A DNA stretch of 64,000 nt, taken from Paenibacillus sp. FSL H8-0548 (GTDB taxonomy: Bacteria > Bacillota > Bacilli > Paenibacillales > Paenibacillaceae). The position numbers were made by a program, and so were the translations under genes. Numbering within the stretch: position 1 is the stretch's first letter; each line of letters starts with the position of its first letter. The stretch spans positions 4,173,501 through 4,237,500 of the forward strand of contig NZ_CP152049.1 of the NCBI RefSeq assembly GCF_038630985.1. Direction: 5' to 3'. The notes under the pieces were generated by a model. It did not search any database. It saw only the letters and a program-made list of their open reading frames with translations, and was not told the origin of the DNA. Positions 41,976 through 49,811 of the stretch are shown here, piece by piece.

Positions 41976-43192
41976 AACGGTAGCACCTCCAATTCAAAAT
42001 CCTCATCATCTAGCCCTTGTGCGACCTCCTGTGACATTTCATCCTCTACCCTTTTGTATGGCTCCAACAATACTCTTGCCTGCTTTAAATCCAAATGTGG
42101 AGCCTGCACGAAGCGCAACCCATCGAGCTTATGAATCATCAAACCCTTTTGACTCTGCTTAATGTGAGCTGCTTCTCCGCTACCGAGTGTGATGCGGCTA
42201 TTTATTTCGTCAGCGTGTCGGAAAGCCATACGGACCGTAAGGTTATTTTTAAGCTTACCGTCAAGTACATCCGCATCCGGACGTTGCATGGACAAAATAA
42301 GAAACACGCCGAGAGCTCGACCTATGGCGCTTATCTCTTCGATTATCTCCATGCAGGCATGCTTCTGCAGCAAGCTCACTTCGTCGATGGCTACAACAAT
42401 ATAATTCGGTCGCAAGTTGTCAGGCAGATCAACCACATCCGCCAGCCCTTCACGATCCAATAAGCTGCCACGCTTCTGCATTTCCTTTCTAAGCTTAAGC
42501 AATATCCGGTGTAGGTTTGGTGCGTCGTTTACTATTTCATTAGCTATACCTCGAAACAAATGAAACTCCGAACGTTTAAGATCTCCCCCATAAAGTTCCA
42601 ACCGATCACCAGCCAATCGGATCAACGTTGCCAGGATAGAACGCAGCTCTACCGACTTGCCCGAACCCGTTTCGCCGGCTATGAGTAGATGCGGGTGCTC
42701 GGTCATGTCATAAGCAATCGGACCAGTGCGGCTGCGTCCCACATAGATCGGTAGTACCATTCCTTTGCATGCTGCAGCTGCTTCCTCGTCGTTGTAAGCA
42801 AATATCGATATGCCTTCATTGTATACATTTAGTGCAAATGTTTTAACGGTTCCGCTGAGCTCGATGTGCTCACCGAAAACTTGCTGGAACAACCAATCAT
42901 GCTCATAAACCTCTTTCGGATTCATCCCTGTTGGAACGGTGAACACCACTTGTTTATGATCCAGTGACACACTCACCCGCTGTATTGTCGGGTGCAGAAT
43001 GACGTCCTTAGCATTCTTGCCCCAACCACGCTTAACCTTTTTGCCCAGCTCCCCAGCTCGAAAAGCTTTCATGATGTTTCGCCTCAGCTCCGTTGTGGGC
43101 ATGGTTGCGTATGTCGTCCAAGCTACGTAAGTGCTTGCCACAATCCCTGCTACCTTGGCCGCAACTACTGCACTAGTGCCAATGAACATCAT
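41972..43192 (-). CDS. FtsK/SpoIIIE-like DNA translocase
   Basis: Protein of 406 residues. N-terminal hydrophobic helix (about 5-27), Walker A GETGSGKS (173-180), Walker B IVVAIDE (D270, E271) and the family segment SMQRPDADVLDGKLKNNLTV. Similar genes are in Bacillus phages and in conjugative elements. It may pump plasmid-like phage DNA or aid segregation. ATG after GGGGGA. Confidence 0.88.
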   Translation of the reverse strand: MMFIGTSAVVAAKVAGIVASTYVAWTTYATMPTTELRRNIMKAFRAGELGKKVKRGWGKNAKDVILHPTIQRVSVSLDHKQVVFTVPTGMNPKEVYEHDWLFQQVFGEHIELSGTVKTFALNVYNEGISIFAYNDEEAAAACKGMVLPIYVGRSRTGPIAYDMTEHPHLLIAGETGSGKSVELRSILATLIRLAGDRLELYGGDLKRSEFHLFRGIANEIVNDAPNLHRILLKLRKEMQKRGSLLDREGLADVVDLPDNLRPNYIVVAIDEVSLLQKHACMEIIEEISAIGRALGVFLILSMQRPDADVLDGKLKNNLTVRMAFRHADEINSRITLGSGEAAHIKQSQKGLMIHKLDGLRFVQAPHLDLKQARVLLEPYKRVEDEMSQEVAQGLDDEDFELEVLPF

Positions 43193-43220
43193 ATACCAAT
43201 CCCCCTAATCTACTGCTGTA

Positions 43221-43272
43221 ATTAATGCGGTTGATACTCTAGTAATTAGTGCATTAGCATAACCGCATTAAT
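43221..43272. repeat. 12-bp perfect inverted repeat upstream of ftsK-like gene
   Basis: ATTAATGCGGTT (43221-43232) and AACCGCATTAAT (43261-43272) flank 28 bases that hold more TAATTA/GCATTA elements. It lies about 30 bases before the FtsK-like gene. It may be an operator for the module, or a cis-site for replication-relaxation or transfer. No T run, so not a terminator. Confidence 0.6.
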
Positions 43273-43329
43273 ACAAGCGATAATGCCGAAATAACGCGAA
43301 AGTTTGTTTTTGTTTCGAAGCACGGAAAA

Positions 43330-43473
43330 TTAGGAGAAGGGGAAAAGGATGAAGTGAGAAAGCGGGCGGACGACAGTGTGCCCAAAAATCCAACAAATAT
43401 ACGCGCCGCCTAAAAAAGAAATTATTACCAATCCCCAACCGATGACATCTGATAATTTACCCGTGCGAGTCAT
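43330..43473 (-). CDS. Small membrane protein
   Basis: A frame of 47 codons starting MTRTGKLSDVIGWGLVIISF with one strong hydrophobic helix. ATG overlaps the previous stop as ATGA. Part of the FtsK-like operon; function unknown. Confidence 0.6.
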   Translation of the reverse strand: MTRTGKLSDVIGWGLVIISFLGGAYICWIFGHTVVRPLSHFILFPFS

Positions 43474-43673
43474 AGCACTACACCGAATATATGAGCAGCA
43501 TGACGCAGCACACCCCGCAACAAATCCAAAACAATGTAAGCACATGCCACATGAGCGACGACCTTGACGAAAACCACTTTCCCACCATGCCCACGCTCCT
43601 CCATAAACCGACTTGCCATATCAGACGCAATCGCAATTCCTAATATTTTCATCGCTGGCACCAAAATGACCAT
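43470..43673 (-). CDS. Small membrane protein
   Basis: Protein of 67 residues with two hydrophobic stretches (MVILVPAMKILGIAIASDMA and VAHVACAYIVLDLLRGVL). First gene of the FtsK-like operon and coupled to the next small membrane gene. Function unknown. Confidence 0.6.
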   Translation of the reverse strand: MVILVPAMKILGIAIASDMASRFMEERGHGGKVVFVKVVAHVACAYIVLDLLRGVLRHAAHIFGVVL

Positions 43674-43833
43674 TGAGCACCCACTCTCCCTCGTGTCGAA
43701 AACTGCAAATTAAGTAGTGCAGTAATCGGTTATGAGCTATCCTATGGCGCATAGCTTGTCAAAAATGTCTACGGTTTTGGAATAAATTTTCATAGAGTTG
43801 TCCACACTTCTAATATAAAGGAGTGTGAACATA

Positions 43834-44055
43834 ATGGGACTAGGTAAACCGAGAAGTCTGTTGGGGAAGTTTATTGATAAGATCGGGTTGAAACAGCGGG
43901 ACTTAGAGGAAGCTGCGAACTTGAGCCGGAACGAGGTGATAAAGTTATGCGACGGGAAAACGTATAGGAATCCTTATCCTGAGACGAAACAAAAGGTTAT
44001 AAGCGCATTACGCAGGAAAGGTCACGACGTTCGGGCTGATGATTTTTGGGAATGA
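43834..44055 (+). CDS. Helix-turn-helix protein
   Basis: Protein of 73 residues: LGKFIDKIGLKQRDLEEAAN, LSRNEVIKLCDGKTYRNPYP is an XRE-like fold. Divergent from the FtsK-like operon, so a likely regulator of it. AAAGGAG lies ten bases before ATG 43834. The 160-bp divergent gap holds an AGCTAT...ATAGCT inverted pair. Confidence 0.7.
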   Translation: MGLGKPRSLLGKFIDKIGLKQRDLEEAANLSRNEVIKLCDGKTYRNPYPETKQKVISALRRKGHDVRADDFWE

Positions 44056-44126
44056 TTTCCGAAACCAATAGTAATAGTTGGAAGTATATAGTATCATCTA
44101 ACTATATTTTACTAGGAGGGGTTTCA

Positions 44127-44741
44127 TTGAAAAAGAAATTATTGTTGTCATTATTAGTCGTATCATTAATGTTAGCGTCCGCAGGAGTTGGAGCTTATGC
44201 CGCTGCCAAGAAGATGACTTTAGTCGTTGACGGCACAGTTGCAAAGGTTGATCCAATCTTACAAAACGGAGTAACGTATGTGCCGCTTCGCGCAGCCGCT
44301 GAATTGCTTGGAGCGACTGTTAACCTGGATTCAAAGACGAACACAGTAACGGTGACGTCAAAAGGAACTACAGTAACGCCAGCTAGCAATAACTCGAAAA
44401 CCATTGGTAAGGTGACTGTCACGATTAATAAGGTTACTCAGGATGCGGACTCGCTTAAGGTTTATGTTACCTATATAAACAAGTCAGACAAGGCTGTCTC
44501 TCCTGCAGAAAGCCTTTCGAAAATAGTATCTAACGGTAAACAATACGACTACGACACCATGTTTAACTTCGACAGATACTATGATACTGGCGTCGATAAT
44601 GCTTCTGGCAGCTTAGAACCAGGCGTTACAGCTAAATCGGTATTGTTTTTTCCGCCTGTTGCCAATCCAACAAAAATCAATATCCTAGTACAACCTAATT
44701 ATGAAGAATTCCGTTTTAATGACATCGTGGTCGGAAAATAG
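44127..44741 (+). CDS. Secreted stalk-domain protein (Cu-amine-oxidase-N type)
   Basis: Protein of 204 residues with a signal peptide (KKKLLLSLLVVSLMLASAG), then a copper amine oxidase N-terminal (stalk) domain (GVTYVPLRAAAELLGATVNL, DSKTNTVTVTSKG), and a C-terminal beta-rich part like DUF4352. Such proteins are abundant in Paenibacillus. TTG start 44127 follows AGGAGGGG. As a plus-strand gene in a minus-strand prophage it is a probable lysogenic cargo gene. Confidence 0.78.
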   Translation: MKKKLLLSLLVVSLMLASAGVGAYAAAKKMTLVVDGTVAKVDPILQNGVTYVPLRAAAELLGATVNLDSKTNTVTVTSKGTTVTPASNNSKTIGKVTVTINKVTQDADSLKVYVTYINKSDKAVSPAESLSKIVSNGKQYDYDTMFNFDRYYDTGVDNASGSLEPGVTAKSVLFFPPVANPTKINILVQPNYEEFRFNDIVVGK

Positions 44742-44745
44742 AGAA

Positions 44746-45054
44746 ATGAAAAAACTCATATTAATATTAGTCATAGGACTAGCTCTCTTAGTTGGATGCA
44801 GTAACTCATCTCCTGCTTCATCAAGCGGAAAGATTACAAAAGCTGATTTCGAATCACTTGAGGTTGGAATGACCATCGAGGATGTATTTGCACTTATAGG
44901 AGAAGGCGAACTCTCAGTCGAATCCGGAACTGTGGGCGAGGAACTTCACACAGCGGCTTATACTTATGATGGTAAAGGCAGTTTGGGAGCTAACGTACAA
45001 CTCATGTTTCAGGGCGGCAAATTAATAACTAAAGCTCAGGCTGGATTAAAATAA
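44746..45054 (+). CDS. Small lipoprotein, SmpA/DUF3862-like
   Basis: Protein of 102 residues with a lipobox (LALLVGC) and a fold like SmpA/OmlA or DUF3862: ITKADFESLEVGMTIEDVFA, LMFQGGKLITKAQAGL. Surface-anchored; function unknown. It follows the stalk-domain gene by four bases, so they form an operon of likely lysogen-expressed genes. Confidence 0.78.
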   Translation: MKKLILILVIGLALLVGCSNSSPASSSGKITKADFESLEVGMTIEDVFALIGEGELSVESGTVGEELHTAAYTYDGKGSLGANVQLMFQGGKLITKAQAGLK

Positions 45055-45069
45055 CCTGCTAATCACACG

Positions 45070-45109
45070 AAAGCCCCCACCAACCGCGAGGTCAGTGAGG
45101 GCTTTTTTT
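45070..45109 (+). terminator. Terminator of the cargo operon
   Basis: AAGCCCCCAC pairs with GTGAGGGCTT, followed by seven T residues, after the lipoprotein gene. Confidence 0.88.
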
Positions 45110-45206
45110 ATAATCTAACAATTCGTTCCCATTCTGTTCTTGCTTACTGCTCAAGCCTGTCATGCTATATTTTATTTAACAATAATTAGATTCGGGGTAG
45201 TTGTGA

Positions 45207-46208
45207 ATGAGGAGAAAAGAAACGGTTTACTACAACAAAACCAAAGAAGAACTCAAACATGAATTAAAACAGAAGGCAAAAGATCTTGGGCGAACGCCTA
45301 GGATAAAGGATATAGAAAACCTTACTTTATATACAAATGGATTTGGGAGCTGGAACAATGCTTTAATCGCTGCTGGATTTAAACCTAACCCACGAAGGGC
45401 TCCTGATTACGCCAACTTATCAGAACAGGAGCTAATTGATCTAGTCCGTCCGCAGTTGTATCCCTTAATAAAACAGAAGGAATACGAGAAAATTAGAAAA
45501 GAGTTCAACTTCCCTTCCGGAGCTTATTTAGCTGTCCGCATGGGTGGTTGGAACAATTTTTTATTAAAAGCAAAAATTCCAATTTCCACCACAACTGAAA
45601 CTGATGAAGAGTTAATAGCAATGTACAGGCGTCTTTCAGATAAGCTCGGATATCCTGCAAAAATTAGTGATTTAAATGAATCCGATGAAATCCCTAATTA
45701 CAGCATATTCAACACGCGTTTTGATGGTATCAACAATCTCAGGAGACTGGCTGGTCTCCCACATAATGAGTCACGCCCAATGATAAAAGATGAAGAAATC
45801 CAAAACGCGCTCATTTTTGTAAGGAAGAAGTATGGCGAAATAGAATACATGGAATTAATCGAAGTCTTGAAAACCGAAGGTTTGCCCTCTGCTCGAACAT
45901 TATTTATTAGGTTAAAAGCAGATGGAATAAAGCATTTGTGGGAAATAGCAAAAGAACTTGAGGAGCAATTAAATATTTGCAAAGCTTCTGATTGTACTAA
46001 TAAATGCAGTCCACGAAAATCCTACTGCTCCCATACATGCAGACATAGAGAGTCGGGACGTAGACGTCGCGAACGTAGAATAGCACTAGGAGTTTGCTTA
46101 CAATGCGGCGGAGAAAAAGACCGTCCTGAATCGGACCATTGTTCAGAGTGTTATGCCTATTTCCACAAACGATATAAAAACTCTACGACTGCTAAGATGG
46201 ACACTTAG
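45207..46208 (+). CDS. Homing-endonuclease-associated repeat protein with zinc fingers
   Basis: Protein of 333 residues. At least three repeats of the homing-endonuclease-associated type (LGRTPRIKDIENL...GFGSWNNALIAAGF; MGGWNNFLLKAKI; LGYPAKISDLNES) are followed by two cysteine clusters (CKASDCTNKCSPRKSYCSHTC and CLQCGGEKD...CSEC). No HNH or other nuclease motif is seen, so it is probably a sequence-specific DNA-binding protein or a relic of a homing enzyme. A+T-rich relative to neighbours. Confidence 0.75.
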   Translation: MRRKETVYYNKTKEELKHELKQKAKDLGRTPRIKDIENLTLYTNGFGSWNNALIAAGFKPNPRRAPDYANLSEQELIDLVRPQLYPLIKQKEYEKIRKEFNFPSGAYLAVRMGGWNNFLLKAKIPISTTTETDEELIAMYRRLSDKLGYPAKISDLNESDEIPNYSIFNTRFDGINNLRRLAGLPHNESRPMIKDEEIQNALIFVRKKYGEIEYMELIEVLKTEGLPSARTLFIRLKADGIKHLWEIAKELEEQLNICKASDCTNKCSPRKSYCSHTCRHRESGRRRRERRIALGVCLQCGGEKDRPESDHCSECYAYFHKRYKNSTTAKMDT

Positions 46209-46218
46209 CGGTCTTTTT
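46187..46218 (+). terminator. Terminator of the repeat-protein gene
   Basis: GACTGCTAAG (46187-46196) pairs with CTTAGCGGTC (46204-46213, one mismatch) and five T residues follow. It overlaps the stop codon. Confidence 0.85.
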
Positions 46219-46347
46219 ATTGTTCACTCCATGTTCGTATGTGTTCGGTTGCATTAGGTAACCTATCGTGATATATTTATATCAACAGCAAGAGACGCGA
46301 AAAACCAATAAGCCGGACACCGGATGAGGACAAAGGAGATCATTAAC

Positions 46348-46599
46348 ATGGAAAATTACATCATCAACTACAACACTGGAATCACGGAAGAAGTTAGCGT
46401 TGCTGACTTACAGGAAGCTAAAGAAATTGCAAAGGCTGGCATTAATTACACTCAACAAAATATCACTATTGAATCTTTGAATGGCGAAGAAATCACAACA
46501 GCGCGCTGGTGTGGTGTCCGTCCATCGGAAGAGGATGAAGTCCTAGAAATCATAGGCGGCGGTTTTTACCAAACTTGGAGTGACGACTTGGGGGAGTAA
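46348..46599 (+). CDS. Small phage protein
   Basis: Protein of 83 residues (MENYIINYNTGITEEVSVAD, then a domain with TARWCGVRPSEEDEVLEIIG). Similar short proteins occur in Bacillota phages; function unknown. AAAGGAG upstream of ATG 46348. A second frame directly downstream may be joined to it by a -1 shift. Confidence 0.65.
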   Translation: MENYIINYNTGITEEVSVADLQEAKEIAKAGINYTQQNITIESLNGEEITTARWCGVRPSEEDEVLEIIGGGFYQTWSDDLGE

Positions 46600-46793
46600 T
46601 ATCGCCCCTTGAATACGTTGGAGCTGCGTGGATCGCTGAACGAATTGGCACTACGCGGCAAAACGTAACTAAAACAGCTCTAGCGATGTTGGAATCGCGT
46701 TACCGTGGTAAAGAAAAGCGATTCACGCGTCCAGATGCAATGTTCGAGGGGCGGCCACTTTGGTTAAAAAATAGGTTTGAGGAACAAACATAA
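46584..46793 (+). pseudogene. HTH-like frame without a start codon
   Basis: An open frame in -1 relation to the gene before it encodes PLEYVGAAWIAERIGTTRQN, VTKTALAMLESRYRG and on to EGRPLWLKNRFEEQT. It looks like a small DNA-binding domain. No ATG, GTG or TTG is available before the conserved part. A GGGGG run at 46590-46594 would allow a -1 shift from the upstream gene, or the start is an ATA, or the gene is broken. Confidence 0.5.
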
Positions 46794-46824
46794 TAAAATG
46801 CCTGATTTGAGGAGGTCAATATAT

Positions 46825-47325
46825 TTGCTACAAGATAGAACATGTCGCGAGTGCAGTTGCTCTTTCAAGGGCGGCCCTCGCGCTTACTATTGTGTCCCTT
46901 GTAGGACGGAACGCGCCAAGTTAACAAATGCAGAGTACAGGAGACGCAAACGAAGAGGGTTAACTCGCCCGATCGGAAGCATCGACACCTGTGAGCGTTG
47001 CTCCGAACCCTATACCGTCGAGGGTGGATTGCAACGTTTTTGCCCTAAGTGCCAACCTATCCATAACGCAGAGTATGACCGACAAACAGCTTTACCTGTT
47101 TATCACGCTAATAAAGATCAAATAAACCCAACTCGCAACCTAAAAAGGCGTATTAGGGATAATCACTGCGTCATATGCGGGAATGAGTTTGAACCAGTTA
47201 ACGGTAGCACGACTTGTAGCAGCGAATGCAAGAAAGTAAATAAGAGGAATATTTACAAAGCATTCTACGAGAGGGCGAAAGAAAATAAACAATTATCAGA
47301 ACAAAAAAAGCCCCCAACCAATTAA
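46825..47325 (+). CDS. Multi-zinc-finger protein
   Basis: Protein of 166 residues with four cysteine clusters: CRECSCSF...CVPC, CERCSEP...CPKC, CVICGNEF, CSSECKK. The TTG start is nine bases after GAGGAGG; earlier starts at 46777 and 46798 lack a site. Resembles HNH-fringe or FPG-like zinc proteins of mobile elements; no catalytic motif. Function unknown. Confidence 0.7.
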   Translation: MLQDRTCRECSCSFKGGPRAYYCVPCRTERAKLTNAEYRRRKRRGLTRPIGSIDTCERCSEPYTVEGGLQRFCPKCQPIHNAEYDRQTALPVYHANKDQINPTRNLKRRIRDNHCVICGNEFEPVNGSTTCSSECKKVNKRNIYKAFYERAKENKQLSEQKKPPTN

Positions 47326-47342
47326 GGTCAGGGGCTTTCGTT
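47303..47342. terminator. Bidirectional terminator between convergent genes
   Basis: AAAGCCCC (47307-47314) pairs with GGGGCTTT (47331-47338), with a T-rich run after it on the plus strand and seven T on the minus strand. It ends both the zinc-finger gene and the late lysis operon. Confidence 0.88.
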
Positions 47343-48005
47343 TTATTTGCGAGACAGCACGATCGTATTGAGCCAAGATATTTCCGACAGAGTGAGCTTC
47401 TTGCTTTTAACCTTTTCAGCCCATGCCTTATCAGTGATAATCCCTTTATCGAGCAGGCTTTGCACCGCAACGTCGAGTTGACCCCATTGATTGTTTGTCA
47501 ATTCCAATTTATCCTCATCCTCCTTCTGCGGCTCCACGACTGGCGCTGCTACTTTGTAATAGTCTTGCAGGTATTTGGTAGGCTCGACAACTCCCGCCTC
47601 TGTAACGGTCCACCCGAAGCTCGGAGAAGCTGTTTTCCGGATCTCATAATGCAAATGATTGCCCGTACTTGCACCTGTAGTACCCTGATTGCCGATTTTC
47701 TGTCCGCGTAACACCTGCTGACCCACTTTAACGACAGCCGCGCTGAGATGTGCGTATAAGTGCAGGTAGCCTTTGTCATCTTTAATTGCTACGACGATCC
47801 CCATCTCGGCGGGTATACCGATACCAGGAATACCCTGCTTTGCATAGATGACTGTACCGGCTACAAAGGCATATAAAGGACCATTGCCGGGCGTAACAAC
47901 CAAGTCGACACCACGATGAAATATTGGAATCATCTTGATAGGATGATCTCGCATCCCAAACGGACTGGTTAGGCGGTAGTTGCTGTCGTAATCCCAATTA
48001 GCCAC
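47343..48005 (-). CDS. M23 peptidase endolysin
   Basis: Protein of 220 residues. LytM/M23 zinc peptidase with H30-x-x-x-D34 (HRGVD), the H82-x-x-x-H86 region (HLYAH) and H117-x-H119 (HLHYE). The C-terminal 70 residues are a helical wall- or SLH-like binding part. It cuts peptidoglycan crosslinks at lysis. No signal peptide, so it needs the holin. GTG 48005 follows AGGAG by nine bases. Confidence 0.88.
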   Translation of the reverse strand: MANWDYDSNYRLTSPFGMRDHPIKMIPIFHRGVDLVVTPGNGPLYAFVAGTVIYAKQGIPGIGIPAEMGIVVAIKDDKGYLHLYAHLSAAVVKVGQQVLRGQKIGNQGTTGASTGNHLHYEIRKTASPSFGWTVTEAGVVEPTKYLQDYYKVAAPVVEPQKEDEDKLELTNNQWGQLDVAVQSLLDKGIITDKAWAEKVKSKKLTLSEISWLNTIVLSRK

Positions 48006-48348
48006 TTTTACCAACTCCTGCATTGTAATCAGCGACCGCTTTCTCGATGGCCGCTTTAATCTCCGTTGCAGTCAGGCTTGAACCAATCTTAGCTAAATGA
48101 TTAATAACGTAGCCTTCAGCTGCCTTAAGTTTAGCTCGTCCACTGCCGCTGCCTATCGTTGCCTCAAACAAAGCAACAGCCTCACCGGCGATGCGATGCA
48201 GGACTTCGCGTTGCTGAGCCGTGGTACGAGTCTCTAGCCACGTCTTAACCTTACCTTGCAACATAGCGATGACACCGATAATAAACGTCACTAGCAAGCC
48301 AATAAGAGCCTGTACAACTGTATCTACGTAAGGTTGTAAAATATCCAT
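47998..48348 (-). CDS. LLH-family holin
   Basis: Protein of 116 residues with one N-terminal transmembrane helix (VVQALIGLLVTFIIGVIAML) and a charged helical tail (AEGYVINHLAKIGSSLTATE), as in LLH holins. It permeabilises the membrane at lysis. Overlaps the endolysin start. Confidence 0.85.
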   Translation of the reverse strand: MDILQPYVDTVVQALIGLLVTFIIGVIAMLQGKVKTWLETRTTAQQREVLHRIAGEAVALFEATIGSGSGRAKLKAAEGYVINHLAKIGSSLTATEIKAAIEKAVADYNAGVGKSG

Positions 48349-48367
48349 GAATGATCACCCTCTCAAA

Positions 48368-48658
48368 TTAATTTACTAGGCCGCCATTTGCTATGATTGT
48401 AATAGCGGATAATACAATGGCACCGATGATCGTGGTGCCGCCCCAAAAAATGATCTTGTCGATGCCATCCAATCTATGGTGTGCTGACTTGGCTTTGTCT
48501 AGTGCTTCGCGGGAGATGTCATTATTGACCTCTAACTTATCGACTAGCCTTTGTACAGTCGTGGTCAAATCATTTATGTTTTTCGCCCCCACCTCTTGCA
48601 GCACCTGTACCCTTCCAACTTTTGCTGCTATATCAGTTAATTGCTGCTCTTGGCTCAC
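48368..48658 (-). CDS. XhlA-like holin-associated protein
   Basis: Protein of 96 residues: a coiled-coil N-terminus and a C-terminal transmembrane helix (IIFWGGTTIIGAIVLSAITI), as in haemolysin XhlA of PBSX, which helps the holin. GTG start overlapping the subtilase stop. Confidence 0.85.
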   Translation of the reverse strand: MSQEQQLTDIAAKVGRVQVLQEVGAKNINDLTTTVQRLVDKLEVNNDISREALDKAKSAHHRLDGIDKIIFWGGTTIIGAIVLSAITIIANGGLVN

Positions 48659-49674
48659 TGGCTCACCTCCCTCGTAAGGGTCACTTTTTTAGCTGTGTTG
48701 TCCCAATCCACTTGCCAGCCCGTAAGCTCGGCTACGTCCCGCAGACCGACAAGATTACGCCCTGCTATGAGCTGTGGTGCAGCATACAGCACATGAGACT
48801 GACCGTTGACCTTTGCCATCGTATTGCCTGCCCACATCTCAATGATGTCATATACGGGCTCTTTGACGATCTCAGGCAGCCGCAGTACGCCGTGACCTGT
48901 CTTTTGATCGTAACCAGGAGCTTCGATGTCTTCTGCATGAGTTATTGCAAATTTGAATGTCTCGGAGAATGCCGGCTTCCGTTTGTTGTCTTTAATAAAC
49001 TTCTGCTTCCACAACGCGATCAAACCAACAACCCACGGACACGAAAAGCTTGTACCCGATACACCCATTAGCTTGTCAGCAAAGAGCTCAGATGGTATCT
49101 GCAGACCGTCCGCAAAGCCGCACACGTCGAGGTCATCGCCGTAACGATCCCAAGAGGAATAACCATTAGAAAGCGGTCCAGTAAATCCGTTATAAGTGCC
49201 CCACCGAACAGCGCCAACCGACAGCCACGTTTTCTTTCGGGAAAATCCTGTTAAGCTGTCTGCCTGAGCTCCATCGTTACCAGCAGAACAAACAAAAAAG
49301 ACACCCGCGTCGAGTGCCTTTTGCTCAAGTACATTAAATTCTGCTGTGCTATAGCTGCCGGTACCGGAATAATTGTACAGGTCGATGCCATTGTCGATGC
49401 AGTACTGTAGATTCGCTAGCCAATCACGCCCCATAAGATGGACCTCAACGTCAGGAGAGGCGAGTAGCAGCGTGTCGACAACGTTTTGACAATGACCGTC
49501 CACATTGCCAGTAAAGCGCGCTTCGAACGGGTCCAACACCTTACCACCCCAACGCGCGAGGTTTTTACAGGTGCTGGCTGCAACCTCATGCACCGCTATC
49601 TTAATCCCCTTGCCTGTATATCCCGCAGCATGCCATTGATCGACGCGGCAATAAGTCAGCTCGCGTTCGTTCAT
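48655..49674 (-). CDS. S8 subtilase-like protein with stalk domain
   Basis: Protein of 339 residues. Subtilase features: H61 in GHCQNVV, oxyanion N133 in CSAGNDG, and S209 in SGTSFSCP. The usual Asp motif (VAVIDTG) is replaced by KIAVHEV, so D is missing, though E30 or H29 may serve. The last 60 residues form a copper amine oxidase N-terminal-type (stalk) domain (AGRNLVGLRDVAELTGW). Located in the lysis cassette, so a virion or lysis-linked protease, or a processing enzyme for fibres. Confidence 0.8.
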   Translation of the reverse strand: MNERELTYCRVDQWHAAGYTGKGIKIAVHEVAASTCKNLARWGGKVLDPFEARFTGNVDGHCQNVVDTLLLASPDVEVHLMGRDWLANLQYCIDNGIDLYNYSGTGSYSTAEFNVLEQKALDAGVFFVCSAGNDGAQADSLTGFSRKKTWLSVGAVRWGTYNGFTGPLSNGYSSWDRYGDDLDVCGFADGLQIPSELFADKLMGVSGTSFSCPWVVGLIALWKQKFIKDNKRKPAFSETFKFAITHAEDIEAPGYDQKTGHGVLRLPEIVKEPVYDIIEMWAGNTMAKVNGQSHVLYAAPQLIAGRNLVGLRDVAELTGWQVDWDNTAKKVTLTREVSQ

Positions 49675-49811
49675 GCTTCAAACGCCTCTCCGACTATTAG
49701 TAAATATTCTTCTGCCGTGATCGTGTTTGTCCGTACGCCATCCTTAACCTGCTCCAATGTCCAAAGGTTGCGGTCATAAAACTTTTTAATCCGATCAAAC
49801 CATGCACTCAT
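49671..49811 (-). CDS. XkdX family protein
   Basis: A frame of 46 codons (MSAWFDRIKKFYDRNLWTLE, ITAEEYLLIVGEAFEA) with the XkdX pattern of PBSX-like phages, found next to tail fibre and lysis genes. Overlaps both neighbours by ATGA. Confidence 0.8.
   Translation of the reverse strand: MSAWFDRIKKFYDRNLWTLEQVKDGVRTNTITAEEYLLIVGEAFEA

Noticed and set aside
43221..43272. 12-bp inverted repeat as a terminator
   Set aside because: 28-base loop and no T run on either strand.
41972..44055. FtsK module as evidence of an integrative conjugative element
   Set aside because: No relaxase or type IV secretion genes are seen; similar FtsK genes occur in true phages.
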